Below are positions 1 to 5,914 of a DNA stretch of 7,188 nt, one piece after another. Position 1 is the stretch's first letter, and every line of letters starts with the position of its first letter. The position numbers and the translations under genes were made by a program. Source of the DNA: DAOUAJ01 sp034433615 (GTDB taxonomy: Bacteria; Chloroflexota; Anaerolineae; DUEN01). The stretch is from NCBI GenBank assembly GCA_034433615.1, contig DAOUAJ010000215.1:1-7188 (forward strand). Reading direction: 5' to 3'. The notes beneath the pieces were generated by a model. The model worked only from the letters and a program-made list of their open reading frames with translations. It ran no database searches and was not told the origin of the DNA.

Positions 1-551
1 TCCACCACCTCTTGCAACTCCTGCTTGGCCTCATCGGCCCCCGCCACGTCGTCAAAGGTCACCGTCGGCTTGTCCCCCGTGAACATGCGCGCCCGACTCT
101 TACCGAAAGCGAAGGCCTGGTTGCCTGCACCCTGGGCCTGCCGCAGCAGGAAGAAGAAGAAGGCCCCCACCAGGATCAGTGGCAGCAGCGTGCCCAGGAT
201 CGCACCCCAATTCTCCCATCGGCTGGGCGGCGCAAATACGAAGTCAATAGCTGCCAGGTCCTCCTGTGGCACACCCAGATTCAGAAGCGTTTCAATGGCT
301 CCAGCGTCCGGTTCTTTACGCGAGATGGCCTTCGTTGTAGAGCCTGTTCCCTCGCGATAGGTGATCTCCAGTTCATCACCGCGCACCACGATCTTTGCGA
401 TGGTGCCCTCACGAGCTTGCTGGGCTACGCGATCCAGTGGTACAACGGGGGCGCCATTCCGGTCGCGCGCAAAACTGGTGAAGAGGAAAGTCGCCAGCGC
501 GATAAAGAGCACCAGATAAATTAATCCGTTACGGATAACCTTTGACCCCAT
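1..551 (-). CDS. ftsH: ATP-dependent zinc metalloprotease FtsH, N-terminal part (cut by window edge)
   Basis: The minus strand encodes the first 183 residues of a membrane-bound AAA+ protease that degrades misfolded membrane and regulatory proteins. The order is typical of FtsH: a short basic N-terminus (MGSKVIRNG), a first membrane helix at about residues 10-28, an extracytoplasmic domain of about 85 residues, a second helix at about 115-137 (WGAILGTLLPLILVGAFFFF), the linker with FGKSRARM, then the start of the AAA domain with VTFDDVAGADEAK at 164-176. Walker A/B and the HEXGH zinc site lie beyond the edge. The ATG at 551-549 is preceded by GAGGG about 4 bases upstream, which supports this start, although the frame stays open further upstream. 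The gene is divergent from the DedA gene and has a long leader (see the promoter at 827-856 and the repeat at 607-755). The family call is firm from the extracytoplasmic and AAA-entry sequence. Confidence 0.95.
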   Translation of the reverse strand, partial: MGSKVIRNGLIYLVLFIALATFLFTSFARDRNGAPVVPLDRVAQQAREGTIAKIVVRGDELEITYREGTGSTTKAISRKEPDAGAIETLLNLGVPQEDLAAIDFVFAPPSRWENWGAILGTLLPLILVGAFFFFLLRQAQGAGNQAFAFGKSRARMFTGDKPTVTFDDVAGADEAKQELQEVV

Positions 552-606
552 ATAACCCTCAACACGCGTCCTGACCCCGAAATTCCAACTCCACGGCAAT
601 TCCCCA

Positions 607-755
607 TACTCAGCACATCACCGTTTTGCTCCCAAGCTCGTCCCTTCGGGCAGGGCCCTTCGGCAAGCTCAGGGCAGGCTCTCAGGGTGAAGCCTCGGGC
701 GCTCGATGGACGCCCCGGGGACGGGGCTTTGAGCCGAAATCGTGATGTACTGATA
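607..755. repeat. 149-bp imperfect inverted-repeat element in the ftsH leader
   Basis: The arms 607-643 and 719-755 are inverted copies: about 27 of 38 aligned positions match, with two short gaps. Shared blocks are ACATCAC, TTT, GCTC and CGTCC. The 75-bp centre contains the semi-palindromic blocks CCCTTCGGGCAGGG and CCCTTCGGCAAGCTCAGGG. The second resembles a CGAAGGG/CCCTGAGC palindrome that I recall as a frequent intergenic repeat in Chloroflexota and other bacteria. No open frame of note lies inside. It could be a MITE or REP-like element, or a structured RNA in the 5' leader of ftsH. The sequence alone does not decide. Confidence 0.6.
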
Positions 756-826
756 CTCCGGACAGCGCCATGGTTGTAAAAACGCAGCCTCGTCTCTCGT
801 CCTTTGCTACTCGTTACTCAAGTGGT

Positions 827-856
827 AGTGTAGCACATCCCGCAGAGAGGTGTCAA
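827..856 (-). promoter_or_regulatory. Predicted sigma-70-type promoter for ftsH
   Basis: On the minus strand a perfect -35 hexamer TTGACA (856-851) is followed after 18 bases by TACACT (832-827), which matches TATAAT at four of six positions. Transcription would start near 820, giving a leader of about 270 nt that includes the whole inverted repeat at 607-755. A second TTGACA lies upstream at 936-931 but has no convincing -10. Confidence 0.55.
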
Positions 857-939
857 ACGAAACCTGGGGAAAAGCGATGAGCAATTGAATTATGAGACAC
901 CTGATGTAGGAAAGCAGTAATAAGCCTTCCTGTCAACCA

Positions 940-979
940 CTGGCCGGTCAGATATTTGCCTCCACACCGGCTGGCCGGT
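940..979. promoter_or_regulatory. Direct repeats CTGGCCGGT around the DedA promoter (possible operator)
   Basis: The nonamer CTGGCCGGT occurs at 940-948 and again at 971-979. They are 31 bp apart, about three helical turns, so both would lie on the same face of the DNA. The first is just upstream of the -35. The second ends at the first base of the -10 and forms, with the preceding bases, the inverted repeat ACCGG-CTGG-CCGGT (966-979). This placement suits a repressor or other regulator. No regulator is encoded nearby, so the role is inferred. Confidence 0.3.
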
Positions 980-984
980 ATAAT
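956..984 (+). promoter_or_regulatory. Predicted sigma-70-type promoter for the DedA-Uma2 pair
   Basis: TTGCCT (956-961) and a consensus TATAAT (979-984) are separated by exactly 17 bases. Transcription would start near 991, leaving a leader of about 90 nt before the DedA ATG at 1082. The rest of the divergent region 552-1081 holds the ftsH promoter and the inverted-repeat element. I see no gene in it. Confidence 0.65.
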
Positions 985-1081
985 GGCCCTAAGGTGGACG
1001 CCTCAGCGACCAGGTTACCCGTTTTGCTGGCCAACCAGGCCCCGCCCGATTTTTGTCATCGTTGAAACAAGGAGATTCTTT

Positions 1082-1750
1082 ATGGGATTTGATCTGGTCA
1101 AGTTGATCGAAACAGTCGGATACGTCGGCCTGGTCGGCATCATCTTCGCTGAATCGGGTCTGTTTTTCGGGTTCTTTCTTCCGGGTGACAGCCTGCTCCT
1201 GACGGCCGGCCTCCTGGCCTCCCACGGTGATCTCAACCTTCTTGTGCTCTTGCTTCTTCTGCCGCCGGCCGCTATCCTGGGCGACAACGTAGGCTACTGG
1301 TTTGGCAGGAAGACTGGGCCACCTATCTTCAGTCGGGAGAACTCTCTCTTCTTCCGCCGCAAAAACCTGCTGGCGGCCAAAGCTTTCTACGACAAGCATG
1401 GTGGCAAGACCATCGTGCTGGCCCGCTTTATGCCCTTCATCCGCACGTTTGCGCCGATTGTAGCCGGCGCCGTAGAGATGAACTATCGCCACTTTTTCAT
1501 CTTTAATGTCTTGGGAGGATTATTGTGGACAGTCGGGGTCACCCTGGCCGGCTACTTCCTGGGCGAGTCTATCCCCGACATTGACCGCTATTTCCTGCTG
1601 ATCGTAGCCGTAGTGATTTTCATCTCGGCCTTGCCCAGCTTGATTCACATCTGGAAGGAATACCGGGTGGAGCTATTTCATCTCCTGAGTGCCCGCTGGC
1701 AGGCCCGGCGCTCGCGCCCGCAACCTGGCGATACCCTGGATGCCCGGTAG
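1082..1750 (+). CDS. DedA family integral membrane protein (VTT/SNARE-associated domain)
   Basis: This 222-residue polytopic inner-membrane protein belongs to the DedA family. Characterised members include UptA-type undecaprenyl-phosphate flippases and proteins needed for proton-motive force and antimicrobial-peptide resistance. Visible family marks are ESGLFFGFFLPGDSLL near residues 24-39, the acidic-glycine segment GDNVGYWFGRKTG at 67-79, and the re-entrant motif ARFMPFIRTFAPIVAG at 114-129 with R115, P118, R121 and P125. These are followed by FNVLGGLLW and a helix-rich C-terminus ending in a basic tail. The ATG is chosen because AAGGAG (1069-1074) sits 7 bases upstream. A longer frame from 956 would begin inside the promoter. 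Substrate cannot be told from sequence. The likely operon partner is the Uma2 gene 34 bp downstream. Confidence 0.93.
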   Translation: MGFDLVKLIETVGYVGLVGIIFAESGLFFGFFLPGDSLLLTAGLLASHGDLNLLVLLLLLPPAAILGDNVGYWFGRKTGPPIFSRENSLFFRRKNLLAAKAFYDKHGGKTIVLARFMPFIRTFAPIVAGAVEMNYRHFFIFNVLGGLLWTVGVTLAGYFLGESIPDIDRYFLLIVAVVIFISALPSLIHIWKEYRVELFHLLSARWQARRSRPQPGDTLDAR

Positions 1751-1784
1751 ACTAATGCTATAGCCACCAGCGAGAGGAGGCGCA

Positions 1785-2360
1785 ATGTTGCGACCGCTGA
1801 AAAAAATCTTCACACCTGCCGAATATCTGGCGATGGAACAAGTCGCTGATTACAAAAGTGAATACTACGCCGGTGAAATTTTCGCGTTGGCGGGGGGAAC
1901 TGCCGACCACAGCCTGATCGCGGGAAATCTCATCCATGTGTTCAACGAGTTGCTCGAAGCCAAGCCCTGTCGTGTTTTTACCAGCGATATGCGCTTGTTC
2001 GTCCAGCCCAGCGGCTTGTACACTTATCCCGATGTGATGGTGATTTGCGGCAAAATTCAATTCGTCGAGCGCCGAAACGACACGGTGACCAATCCCACTT
2101 TGATCGTCGAAGTGTTATCTGAATCCAGCCGTGAGTACGATCGCGACGCCAAATTCAATTTCTACAAGCAGATGCCCGATCTGCGTGAGGTCGTGCTGGT
2201 CGAGTCCGAATACGCGCGCGTCGAATGTTATCGGCGCGCCCAAGGAGGCCAGTGGATGATTGAAACGTACGACGACTTGGACGCCATCGCGCGGCTCGAA
2301 TCACTCGCCTGCGACATTCCCCTGCGCCGGATTTACCACAAGGTATCGTGGCTGGATTGA
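1785..2360 (+). CDS. Uma2 family endonuclease (DUF820, PD-(D/E)XK fold)
   Basis: This 191-residue protein is of typical Uma2/DUF820 length. The family has a restriction-endonuclease-like fold and is multi-copy in cyanobacteria and Chloroflexota. Its cellular role is poorly known. The N-terminus has the usual FTPAEYLAMEQV and the YKSEYYAGEIFALAGG start, with DHSLIAGNL at 41-49. Candidate active-site residues are D83 in YPDVMV, E109 in LIVEVLSESS, and the downstream D-A-K at 121-123 before FNFYKQMPDLREVVLVE, so the nuclease site looks intact. AGGAGG (1775-1780) lies 4 bases before the ATG. Codon choice is visibly more A/T-rich than in its neighbours (many AAA, GAA, TTT), which suggests separate acquisition. 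Its end is convergent with the aminopeptidase gene across 33 bp, and no clear terminator is seen there. Confidence 0.92.
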   Translation: MLRPLKKIFTPAEYLAMEQVADYKSEYYAGEIFALAGGTADHSLIAGNLIHVFNELLEAKPCRVFTSDMRLFVQPSGLYTYPDVMVICGKIQFVERRNDTVTNPTLIVEVLSESSREYDRDAKFNFYKQMPDLREVVLVESEYARVECYRRAQGGQWMIETYDDLDAIARLESLACDIPLRRIYHKVSWLD

Positions 2361-2393
2361 CCGTAAGCCGGATAACCGCAATTGCTCTTTGCA

Positions 2394-3188
2394 TCACCGC
2401 CCTAACAGGTATCCCAAAGCCGTCACCACGTCATCACCGTGGATCATGACCGTGCGGCCGTCTACCCGCGCCCACGTGCGGCCATCGTAGAAGCGTGGAT
2501 CGGCCAGGTCGGTGCCGGTGTAGGTCAGTTGCAACGTGACCGGCCCTTCGATGCGGTAGGGGCGCAGGCCCCCCGCCCGGCGCACTGCCTCTGCTGCCTT
2601 CTCGCGGATTAGCTCCCGTGCCTGAGCTGGGGCCAGTGTCAGCGCGCGGTGGCGAGCCACACCCTGCTTCACCTCGGCCGTCACCACATCGCCCAGCAGT
2701 GTCCGCGCCTCGGCGCACGCCTTATCGTCCCCGCTGACCATGATCACCGGCACGCCCATCGCGCCCGCCAGCGCCGCGTCAATGGCGATCTCTCCGGCTG
2801 GCTGGCCGTTGATGCGGAACTCCTGCCAGGCGGCCGAGGACATGGTGTGATCGCGCACGGCCTGAGGCGTCCCGGCCATAGCGTGATACCCCAGCAAGAT
2901 CATGCCGGCTGCGCCCTCAAGGAAAGGAAAACGCGGCCAGTGAGGGCCACCGTGCAGCCAGCGTGCGGCTGGGTGCATCTCCTCCGGCGGGAAGTTGAAG
3001 CCGCCAGCGTGCATGTCCGCTACAATCACCTCATCGGCGCCGGCGGCCAGCGCTCCCTCCACGGCCGCGTTGGCCTCCCGCACCAGAAGCAGCCGCCCCT
3101 CGGCGTACTCAGGCGTCCCGCGCTGCACCTGCTCTGGTTGCACGATACCTGCAATCCCCTCCATGTCAACGCTGATGTAGATTTTCAC
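2394..3188 (-). CDS. dppA: M55 family zinc D-aminopeptidase (DppA-like)
   Basis: This 264-residue cytoplasmic metallopeptidase of family M55 removes N-terminal D-amino acids (D-Ala in Bacillus subtilis DppA) and may recycle peptidoglycan-derived or non-ribosomal D-peptides. The known zinc ligands line up: D8 and E10 in ISVDMEG, H60 in VADMHAGG, H102 in LLGYHAMAG, and E133 in PAGEIAIDA. H114 in RDHTMS corresponds to the catalytic histidine. VIMVSGDD and the C-terminal domain are complete, and the length is normal. The start is GTG (3188-3186), with AGGAGGG at 3198-3192 three bases upstream, an unusually strong site for a weak start codon. The gene lies downstream of a decayed gene and a membrane-anchored hydrolase on the same strand. 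No peptide transporter is next to it, unlike the dpp operon. The dppA symbol is by family, not proven orthology. Confidence 0.95.
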   Translation of the reverse strand: MKIYISVDMEGIAGIVQPEQVQRGTPEYAEGRLLLVREANAAVEGALAAGADEVIVADMHAGGFNFPPEEMHPAARWLHGGPHWPRFPFLEGAAGMILLGYHAMAGTPQAVRDHTMSSAAWQEFRINGQPAGEIAIDAALAGAMGVPVIMVSGDDKACAEARTLLGDVVTAEVKQGVARHRALTLAPAQARELIREKAAEAVRRAGGLRPYRIEGPVTLQLTYTGTDLADPRFYDGRTWARVDGRTVMIHGDDVVTALGYLLGR

Positions 3189-3210
3189 GTTCCCTCCTGC
3201 ATCATATCAT

Positions 3211-3274
3211 AAACCCGAAGGATCTTTAGGAAAGCTACACAGCCCCAAACGCCCCCTTGAGCCCCTTCGGGTTT
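3211..3274. repeat. Inverted repeat with 11-bp perfect arms upstream of the aminopeptidase gene
   Basis: The arms AAACCCGAAGG (3211-3221) and CCTTCGGGTTT (3264-3274) are perfectly complementary and enclose 42 bases. On the minus strand the first arm touches the TAA of the gene remnant and the second is followed by ATGATATGATG and the ribosome site of the aminopeptidase gene. It could act as a terminator or attenuator between the two, or be a small mobile repeat. The T-runs (3-4 T) are short for an intrinsic terminator. There is no visible gene between 3189 and 3273. Confidence 0.5.
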
Positions 3275-3538
3275 TAGCCCTCCGTTGCTGCAAATGTCAC
3301 GGTCGCGATCCCGGCGACTTGCAGTGCCTGCTCGTCGTAATAGATCACGCGCAGGTTGAAAGCCAGGCCCGTGTCCGGCCGTAGACGTCCTTCTCACAAG
3401 ATGGAGTCGGCTACCTTGCAGCGGCTCTCCATCCCAATCAACGGAATCACCGATCTGGCGGGTCGCCTTGAAGTCGCTGATGATGAACTCCCCTGCCTGG
3501 AATAGGGCCAGCCAGGCGGCGCCATTTATGCGCCGCTG
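3274..3538 (-). pseudogene. Frameshifted C-terminal remnant of an unrecognised gene
   Basis: The minus strand from about 3538 reads a protein-like stretch (NGAAWLALFQAGEF, IISDFKATRQIGD, SVDWDGEPLQGSRLHL) down to about 3395. That frame then turns Arg-rich and unlikely. Another frame continues naturally from about 3388 with PDTGLAFNLRVIYYDEQ and LQVAGIATVTFAATEG to a TAA at 3276-3274. A single indel near 3385-3395 would join them. There is no ATG, GTG or TTG before the frameshift in the first part, and an in-frame TGA lies at 3541-3539, so the 5' end is also missing. The alternating hydrophobic pattern near the end suggests beta strands. I do not recognise the family. A sequencing error could explain the frameshift but not the missing start. 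Confidence 0.5.
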
Positions 3539-4491
3539 TCATGACGGCCGCGCCGGCCGGCCAAATGGCGGTCGAAAAAGCCCAGCACGTGCTGGCGATA
3601 AGCAGCCGGATACATCTTGTCGGCTTCCCGATGACCAGCGCCGGGCACCACCCATTGCTCTTTCGGCTCGCGCGCCGTGTTCCACAACAGCAGGAAATCC
3701 CGCGACGGCACGTAAGGATCATACTCGCCCTGGATGAACAGGATCGGCCGGGGAGAGACCCGCCCCACCCAGTGGATGGGCGACGCATCCTCCAGCCGAC
3801 AGCCCAGGCGCCATCCGGCCATCTTCAACACCAGATGGCCAAACCATTCGACGGCCTTGCCGTGCACACCGCGGGCGGCCGCCCAGCCGCGAATGGCCCC
3901 TAGCAAATCGGCATAGCAACCATCGCTCACGACGGCGGCCACGGCATCGGCCTCCGGCGCAGTGCGGATGGCCACGGCGGCCCCCATTGAGAAGCCCATC
4001 ACCCCCACGTGTTCCACATCACGGCTTTTCAGGAAATCCAAGGCCCCTAGCAGGTCCAGGCGCTCGTGGTAGCCCCAGGAGACGTGCTCGCCCTGGCTGC
4101 GGCCATGCCCACGAAAATCGAAGAGGAGCACATCGTAGCCGCGCCGAACCAGAGCCGGGGCGTAGATCAGGTCGGGGTCCAGGCTGCCCCCGTGGCCGGG
4201 GAGGAGGATCACCGTGCCCCGTCGGCGGCGGGCGGGGATCCAATAGCCGCCCAGGAGCAGGCCATCGCGACTGGGGAAGCGCACAGGCTCCGTCTCCAGC
4301 CCGTAAGCTGCCGGGTCCACGGGTGGGTCTGGACGGCGGCGATGGATAAGCCGGCCGCTGGCGAGCCAGGCTCCGGCCAACACCCCTCCCACAGTAGCCA
4401 ACGCTCCCACGCCGAGGCGATCACCTACGCTTAATTTACGCCACTTTACCATCTGGGATTCCTTCCCTCTCAACCGTAAAACGTGTCGCAT
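3526..4491 (-). CDS. Membrane-anchored alpha/beta hydrolase (serine hydrolase)
   Basis: This 321-residue alpha/beta-hydrolase-fold protein has a hydrophobic N-terminal anchor (about residues 26-45), so the catalytic domain probably faces the outside. The visible machinery is complete: oxyanion segment LLPGHGGS (97-103), FDFRGHGRS (124-131), nucleophile elbow GFSMGA with S168, acid D258 in QGEYDPYVP, and H287 in PGAGHRE. This layout is like the BAAT/acyl-CoA-thioester-hydrolase-like and prolyl-oligopeptidase-like hydrolases of COG1073. The substrate is unknown. Two starts are possible. ATG 4491 has GGAG five bases upstream. ATG 4452 (MVKWRK) has AAGGAA six bases upstream and would leave room for a leader if the -10 at 4501-4506 is real. 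The longer form is given. Its 3' end overlaps the open frame of the gene remnant by a few bases. Confidence 0.9.
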   Translation of the reverse strand: MRHVLRLRGKESQMVKWRKLSVGDRLGVGALATVGGVLAGAWLASGRLIHRRRPDPPVDPAAYGLETEPVRFPSRDGLLLGGYWIPARRRRGTVILLPGHGGSLDPDLIYAPALVRRGYDVLLFDFRGHGRSQGEHVSWGYHERLDLLGALDFLKSRDVEHVGVMGFSMGAAVAIRTAPEADAVAAVVSDGCYADLLGAIRGWAAARGVHGKAVEWFGHLVLKMAGWRLGCRLEDASPIHWVGRVSPRPILFIQGEYDPYVPSRDFLLLWNTAREPKEQWVVPGAGHREADKMYPAAYRQHVLGFFDRHLAGRRGRHDSGA

Positions 4492-4500
4492 GGCATCTCC

Positions 4501-4506
4501 ATTTTA
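4501..4506 (-). promoter_or_regulatory. Possible -10 element for the alpha/beta hydrolase gene
   Basis: TAAAAT on the minus strand is preceded by TGTGG, close to an extended -10 (TGN). No good -35 is found 16-18 bases upstream. If used, transcription would begin near 4494, which would favour the internal start at 4452. This is a weak call. Confidence 0.25.
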
Positions 4507-4545
4507 CCACAAGGCGGCGGATAAGGAGGAAAGGCCCTCCATCTG

Positions 4546-4567
4546 GCCCTCTCAAGGGCAAGTTTTT
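4546..4567 (+). terminator. Weak terminator-like stem-loop
   Basis: A 5-bp stem GCCCT/AGGGC with a CTCA loop is followed by AA-GTTTTT. The shape is terminator-like on the plus strand, but the stem is short and no plus-strand gene ends just upstream. It may be chance. Confidence 0.2.
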
Positions 4568-4700
4568 CAACCGCAGCTATCTCCTGCCCGAACGGGGTGG
4601 TGTGGAAGGGTTCCCCCTCCGCACCTCCCCTGCCAGCACTGGTGAGAGGCCCTCTGAACACTCACTGACAAATCGTACGTGCACCCGAAACCTCCCTCGA

Positions 4701-4729
4701 TTGACGAACAGCCACTTCTTATGTACTAT
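4701..4729 (+). promoter_or_regulatory. Predicted promoter for the aminotransferase-glycosyltransferase operon
   Basis: TTGACG (4701-4706, five of six matches) is followed after exactly 17 bases by TACTAT (4724-4729, four of six). Transcription would start near 4736, giving a leader of about 67 nt. The start region carries the perfect palindrome AACCCGGGTT (4733-4742) and the inverted repeat TTGCG-ATC-CGCAA (4741-4753), either of which could be an operator. The ribosome site AAGGA is at 4791-4795. Confidence 0.5.
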
Positions 4730-4802
4730 GTAACCCGGGTTTGCGATCCGCAACTTGTATCTGTTTACTGCTGATATGACAACGAATCCGAAGGATTGAT
4801 CA

Positions 4803-5912
4803 ATGCCCATTCCCCTCATAGACCTGCGGGCGCAGTACCTGTCCATCAAGGCCGAGATTGACGCGGCCGTGGCGCGGGTACTCGACAGTGGCTGGTACAT
4901 CCTGGGGCAGGAGGTGGCCGCTTTCGAGCGCGAGTTCGCCGAGTATTGCGGCGCGGCCGCCTGCGTCGGTGTCGGCTCGGGGACGGAGGCATTGCATCTG
5001 GCGATGTTGGCGTGCGGCATTAGCCCTGGCGATGAAGTGATCACCGTCTCCCACACGGCCGTGGCTACGGTGGCCGCCATCACGCTTGCAGGCGCCCGTC
5101 CCGTGCTGGTGGACGTGGACCCGGAGACGTACACGATGGACCCGGCCGCGCTGGAGGCCGCCATCACCCCTTGTACTAAAGCAATCATCCCCGTGCACCT
5201 GTACGGTCACCCGGCCGACATGGTTCCCATTCTGGAGATCGCTCGCCAGGCGCAGGTCCGGGTGATCGAGGACTGCGCGCAGGCTCACGGCGCAACCTAT
5301 CACGGCCAGCCGGTGGGCATCCTGGGCGAGCTTGGCTGCTTCTCGTTCTATCCTACCAAGAACCTGGGCGCGTTGGGCGACGGCGGCGCGGTGGTGAGCC
5401 AGGACCCGGCGCTGGCCGAACGAGTGCGCTTGCTGCGAGAGTACGGGTGGACGCCGCAAGCACGCTATGTGTCGCAGGTCAAAGGGATGAACAGCCGGCT
5501 GGACGAGCTCCAGGCAGCCATCCTGCGCGTCAAGCTGCGCCATCTCAATGCATGGAATGAGGTGCGGCGAGCATTGGCCGCCCGCTACGATGCGTTGTTG
5601 CCCCCCGCCGTGGTGAGGCCCATTGAGCGGTCGGGGTGCCGCCACGTTTACCATCTGTACGTCGTGCGCGTGCCGGAGCGCGATCAGGTGCGCGCCCGGC
5701 TCCAGGCCGCGGGCATCGGCACCGGCATCCATTATCCTGTGCCCGTCCATCAACAGCCAGCCTACCAGGATCTCGCTCCTCGTCCAGAGGGCCTGCCCCA
5801 CACCGAGCGCCTGGCCGGCGAGATCCTCTCGCTGCCTATGTCTCCTACGCTAACGGAGGCAGAAGTCACTGCTGTGGCCGATGCCATCCGGTCGGCTATC
5901 GAGCGAGGGTAA
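4803..5912 (+). CDS. DegT/DnrJ/EryC1/StrS family sugar aminotransferase
   Basis: This 369-residue PLP-dependent aminotransferase puts an amino group on a nucleotide-linked keto-sugar, usually with glutamate as donor. The family marks are all present: IDLRAQY near the start, DSGWYILGQEV, the phosphate-binding GSGTEAL (58-64), ED-CAQAHGA with D157 and Q160, and the PLP lysine K186 in FYPTKNLGALGDGGA. GMNSRLDELQAAIL (228-241) and the C-terminal GIHYPVPVHQQPAY complete the fold. The overall pattern is closest to the dTDP-3-amino-sugar transaminases of the FdtB/QdtB/DesV type. The exact sugar position cannot be fixed by eye. ATG 4803 has AAGGA seven bases upstream. Its last codons contain the ribosome site of the next gene, so the two are translationally coupled. 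Length and active site are normal. Confidence 0.95.
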   Translation: MPIPLIDLRAQYLSIKAEIDAAVARVLDSGWYILGQEVAAFEREFAEYCGAAACVGVGSGTEALHLAMLACGISPGDEVITVSHTAVATVAAITLAGARPVLVDVDPETYTMDPAALEAAITPCTKAIIPVHLYGHPADMVPILEIARQAQVRVIEDCAQAHGATYHGQPVGILGELGCFSFYPTKNLGALGDGGAVVSQDPALAERVRLLREYGWTPQARYVSQVKGMNSRLDELQAAILRVKLRHLNAWNEVRRALAARYDALLPPAVVRPIERSGCRHVYHLYVVRVPERDQVRARLQAAGIGTGIHYPVPVHQQPAYQDLAPRPEGLPHTERLAGEILSLPMSPTLTEAEVTAVADAIRSAIERG

Positions 5913-5914
5913 CC

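Larger units (their letters stand above)
4492..4802. other. Divergent intergenic spacer
   Basis: This 311-bp region lies between the hydrolase gene (minus) and the aminotransferase gene (plus). It contains a possible -10 for the former (4501-4506), a small stem GCCCT-CTCA-AGGGC followed by AA-GTTTTT (4546-4567), and a good promoter for the latter (4701-4729). The small open frames crossing it are Pro/Arg/Gly-rich and lack convincing ribosome sites. The middle part (about 4570-4700) shows nothing I can name. Confidence 0.6.

Noticed and set aside
12..524. 170-codon plus-strand frame across the ftsH region
   Set aside because: Antisense of the clearly recognisable FtsH N-terminus.
956..1081. 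Longer N-terminus for the DedA protein starting at 956
   Set aside because: It would begin at the -35 hexamer of the predicted promoter, the added residues are not DedA-like, and the ATG at 1082 has a strong ribosome site.
2361..2393. Bidirectional terminator between the convergent Uma2 and aminopeptidase genes
   Set aside because: No stable stem followed by a T-run is visible on either strand in the 33-bp gap.
3198..3210. TATGAT hexamers as a -10 promoter for the aminopeptidase gene
   Set aside because: They lie directly against the ribosome site and no matching -35 is found at 16-18 bases upstream.
2649..3212. 187-codon plus-strand frame opposite the D-aminopeptidase gene
   Set aside because: Antisense shadow: composition is His/Arg/Leu-rich and the minus-strand M55 gene is complete with all metal ligands.
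3185..3397. 70-codon minus-strand gene starting at GTG 3397 and overlapping the aminopeptidase start by four bases (GTGA)
   Set aside because: The overlap looks like coupling, but the peptide is Arg/Gly-rich and the better protein signal in this interval is in another frame. It is treated as the wrong-frame continuation of the remnant.
4470..4661. 63-codon minus-strand frame upstream of the hydrolase gene
   Set aside because: It has no convincing ribosome site, is low-complexity and Pro/Arg-rich, overlaps the hydrolase start, and no family is recognised.
4800..5801. 333-codon open frame on the minus strand opposite the aminotransferase gene
   Set aside because: It mirrors a GC-rich real gene, is rich in His, Arg and Gln with no recognisable motif, and the plus-strand gene has a full set of family motifs.
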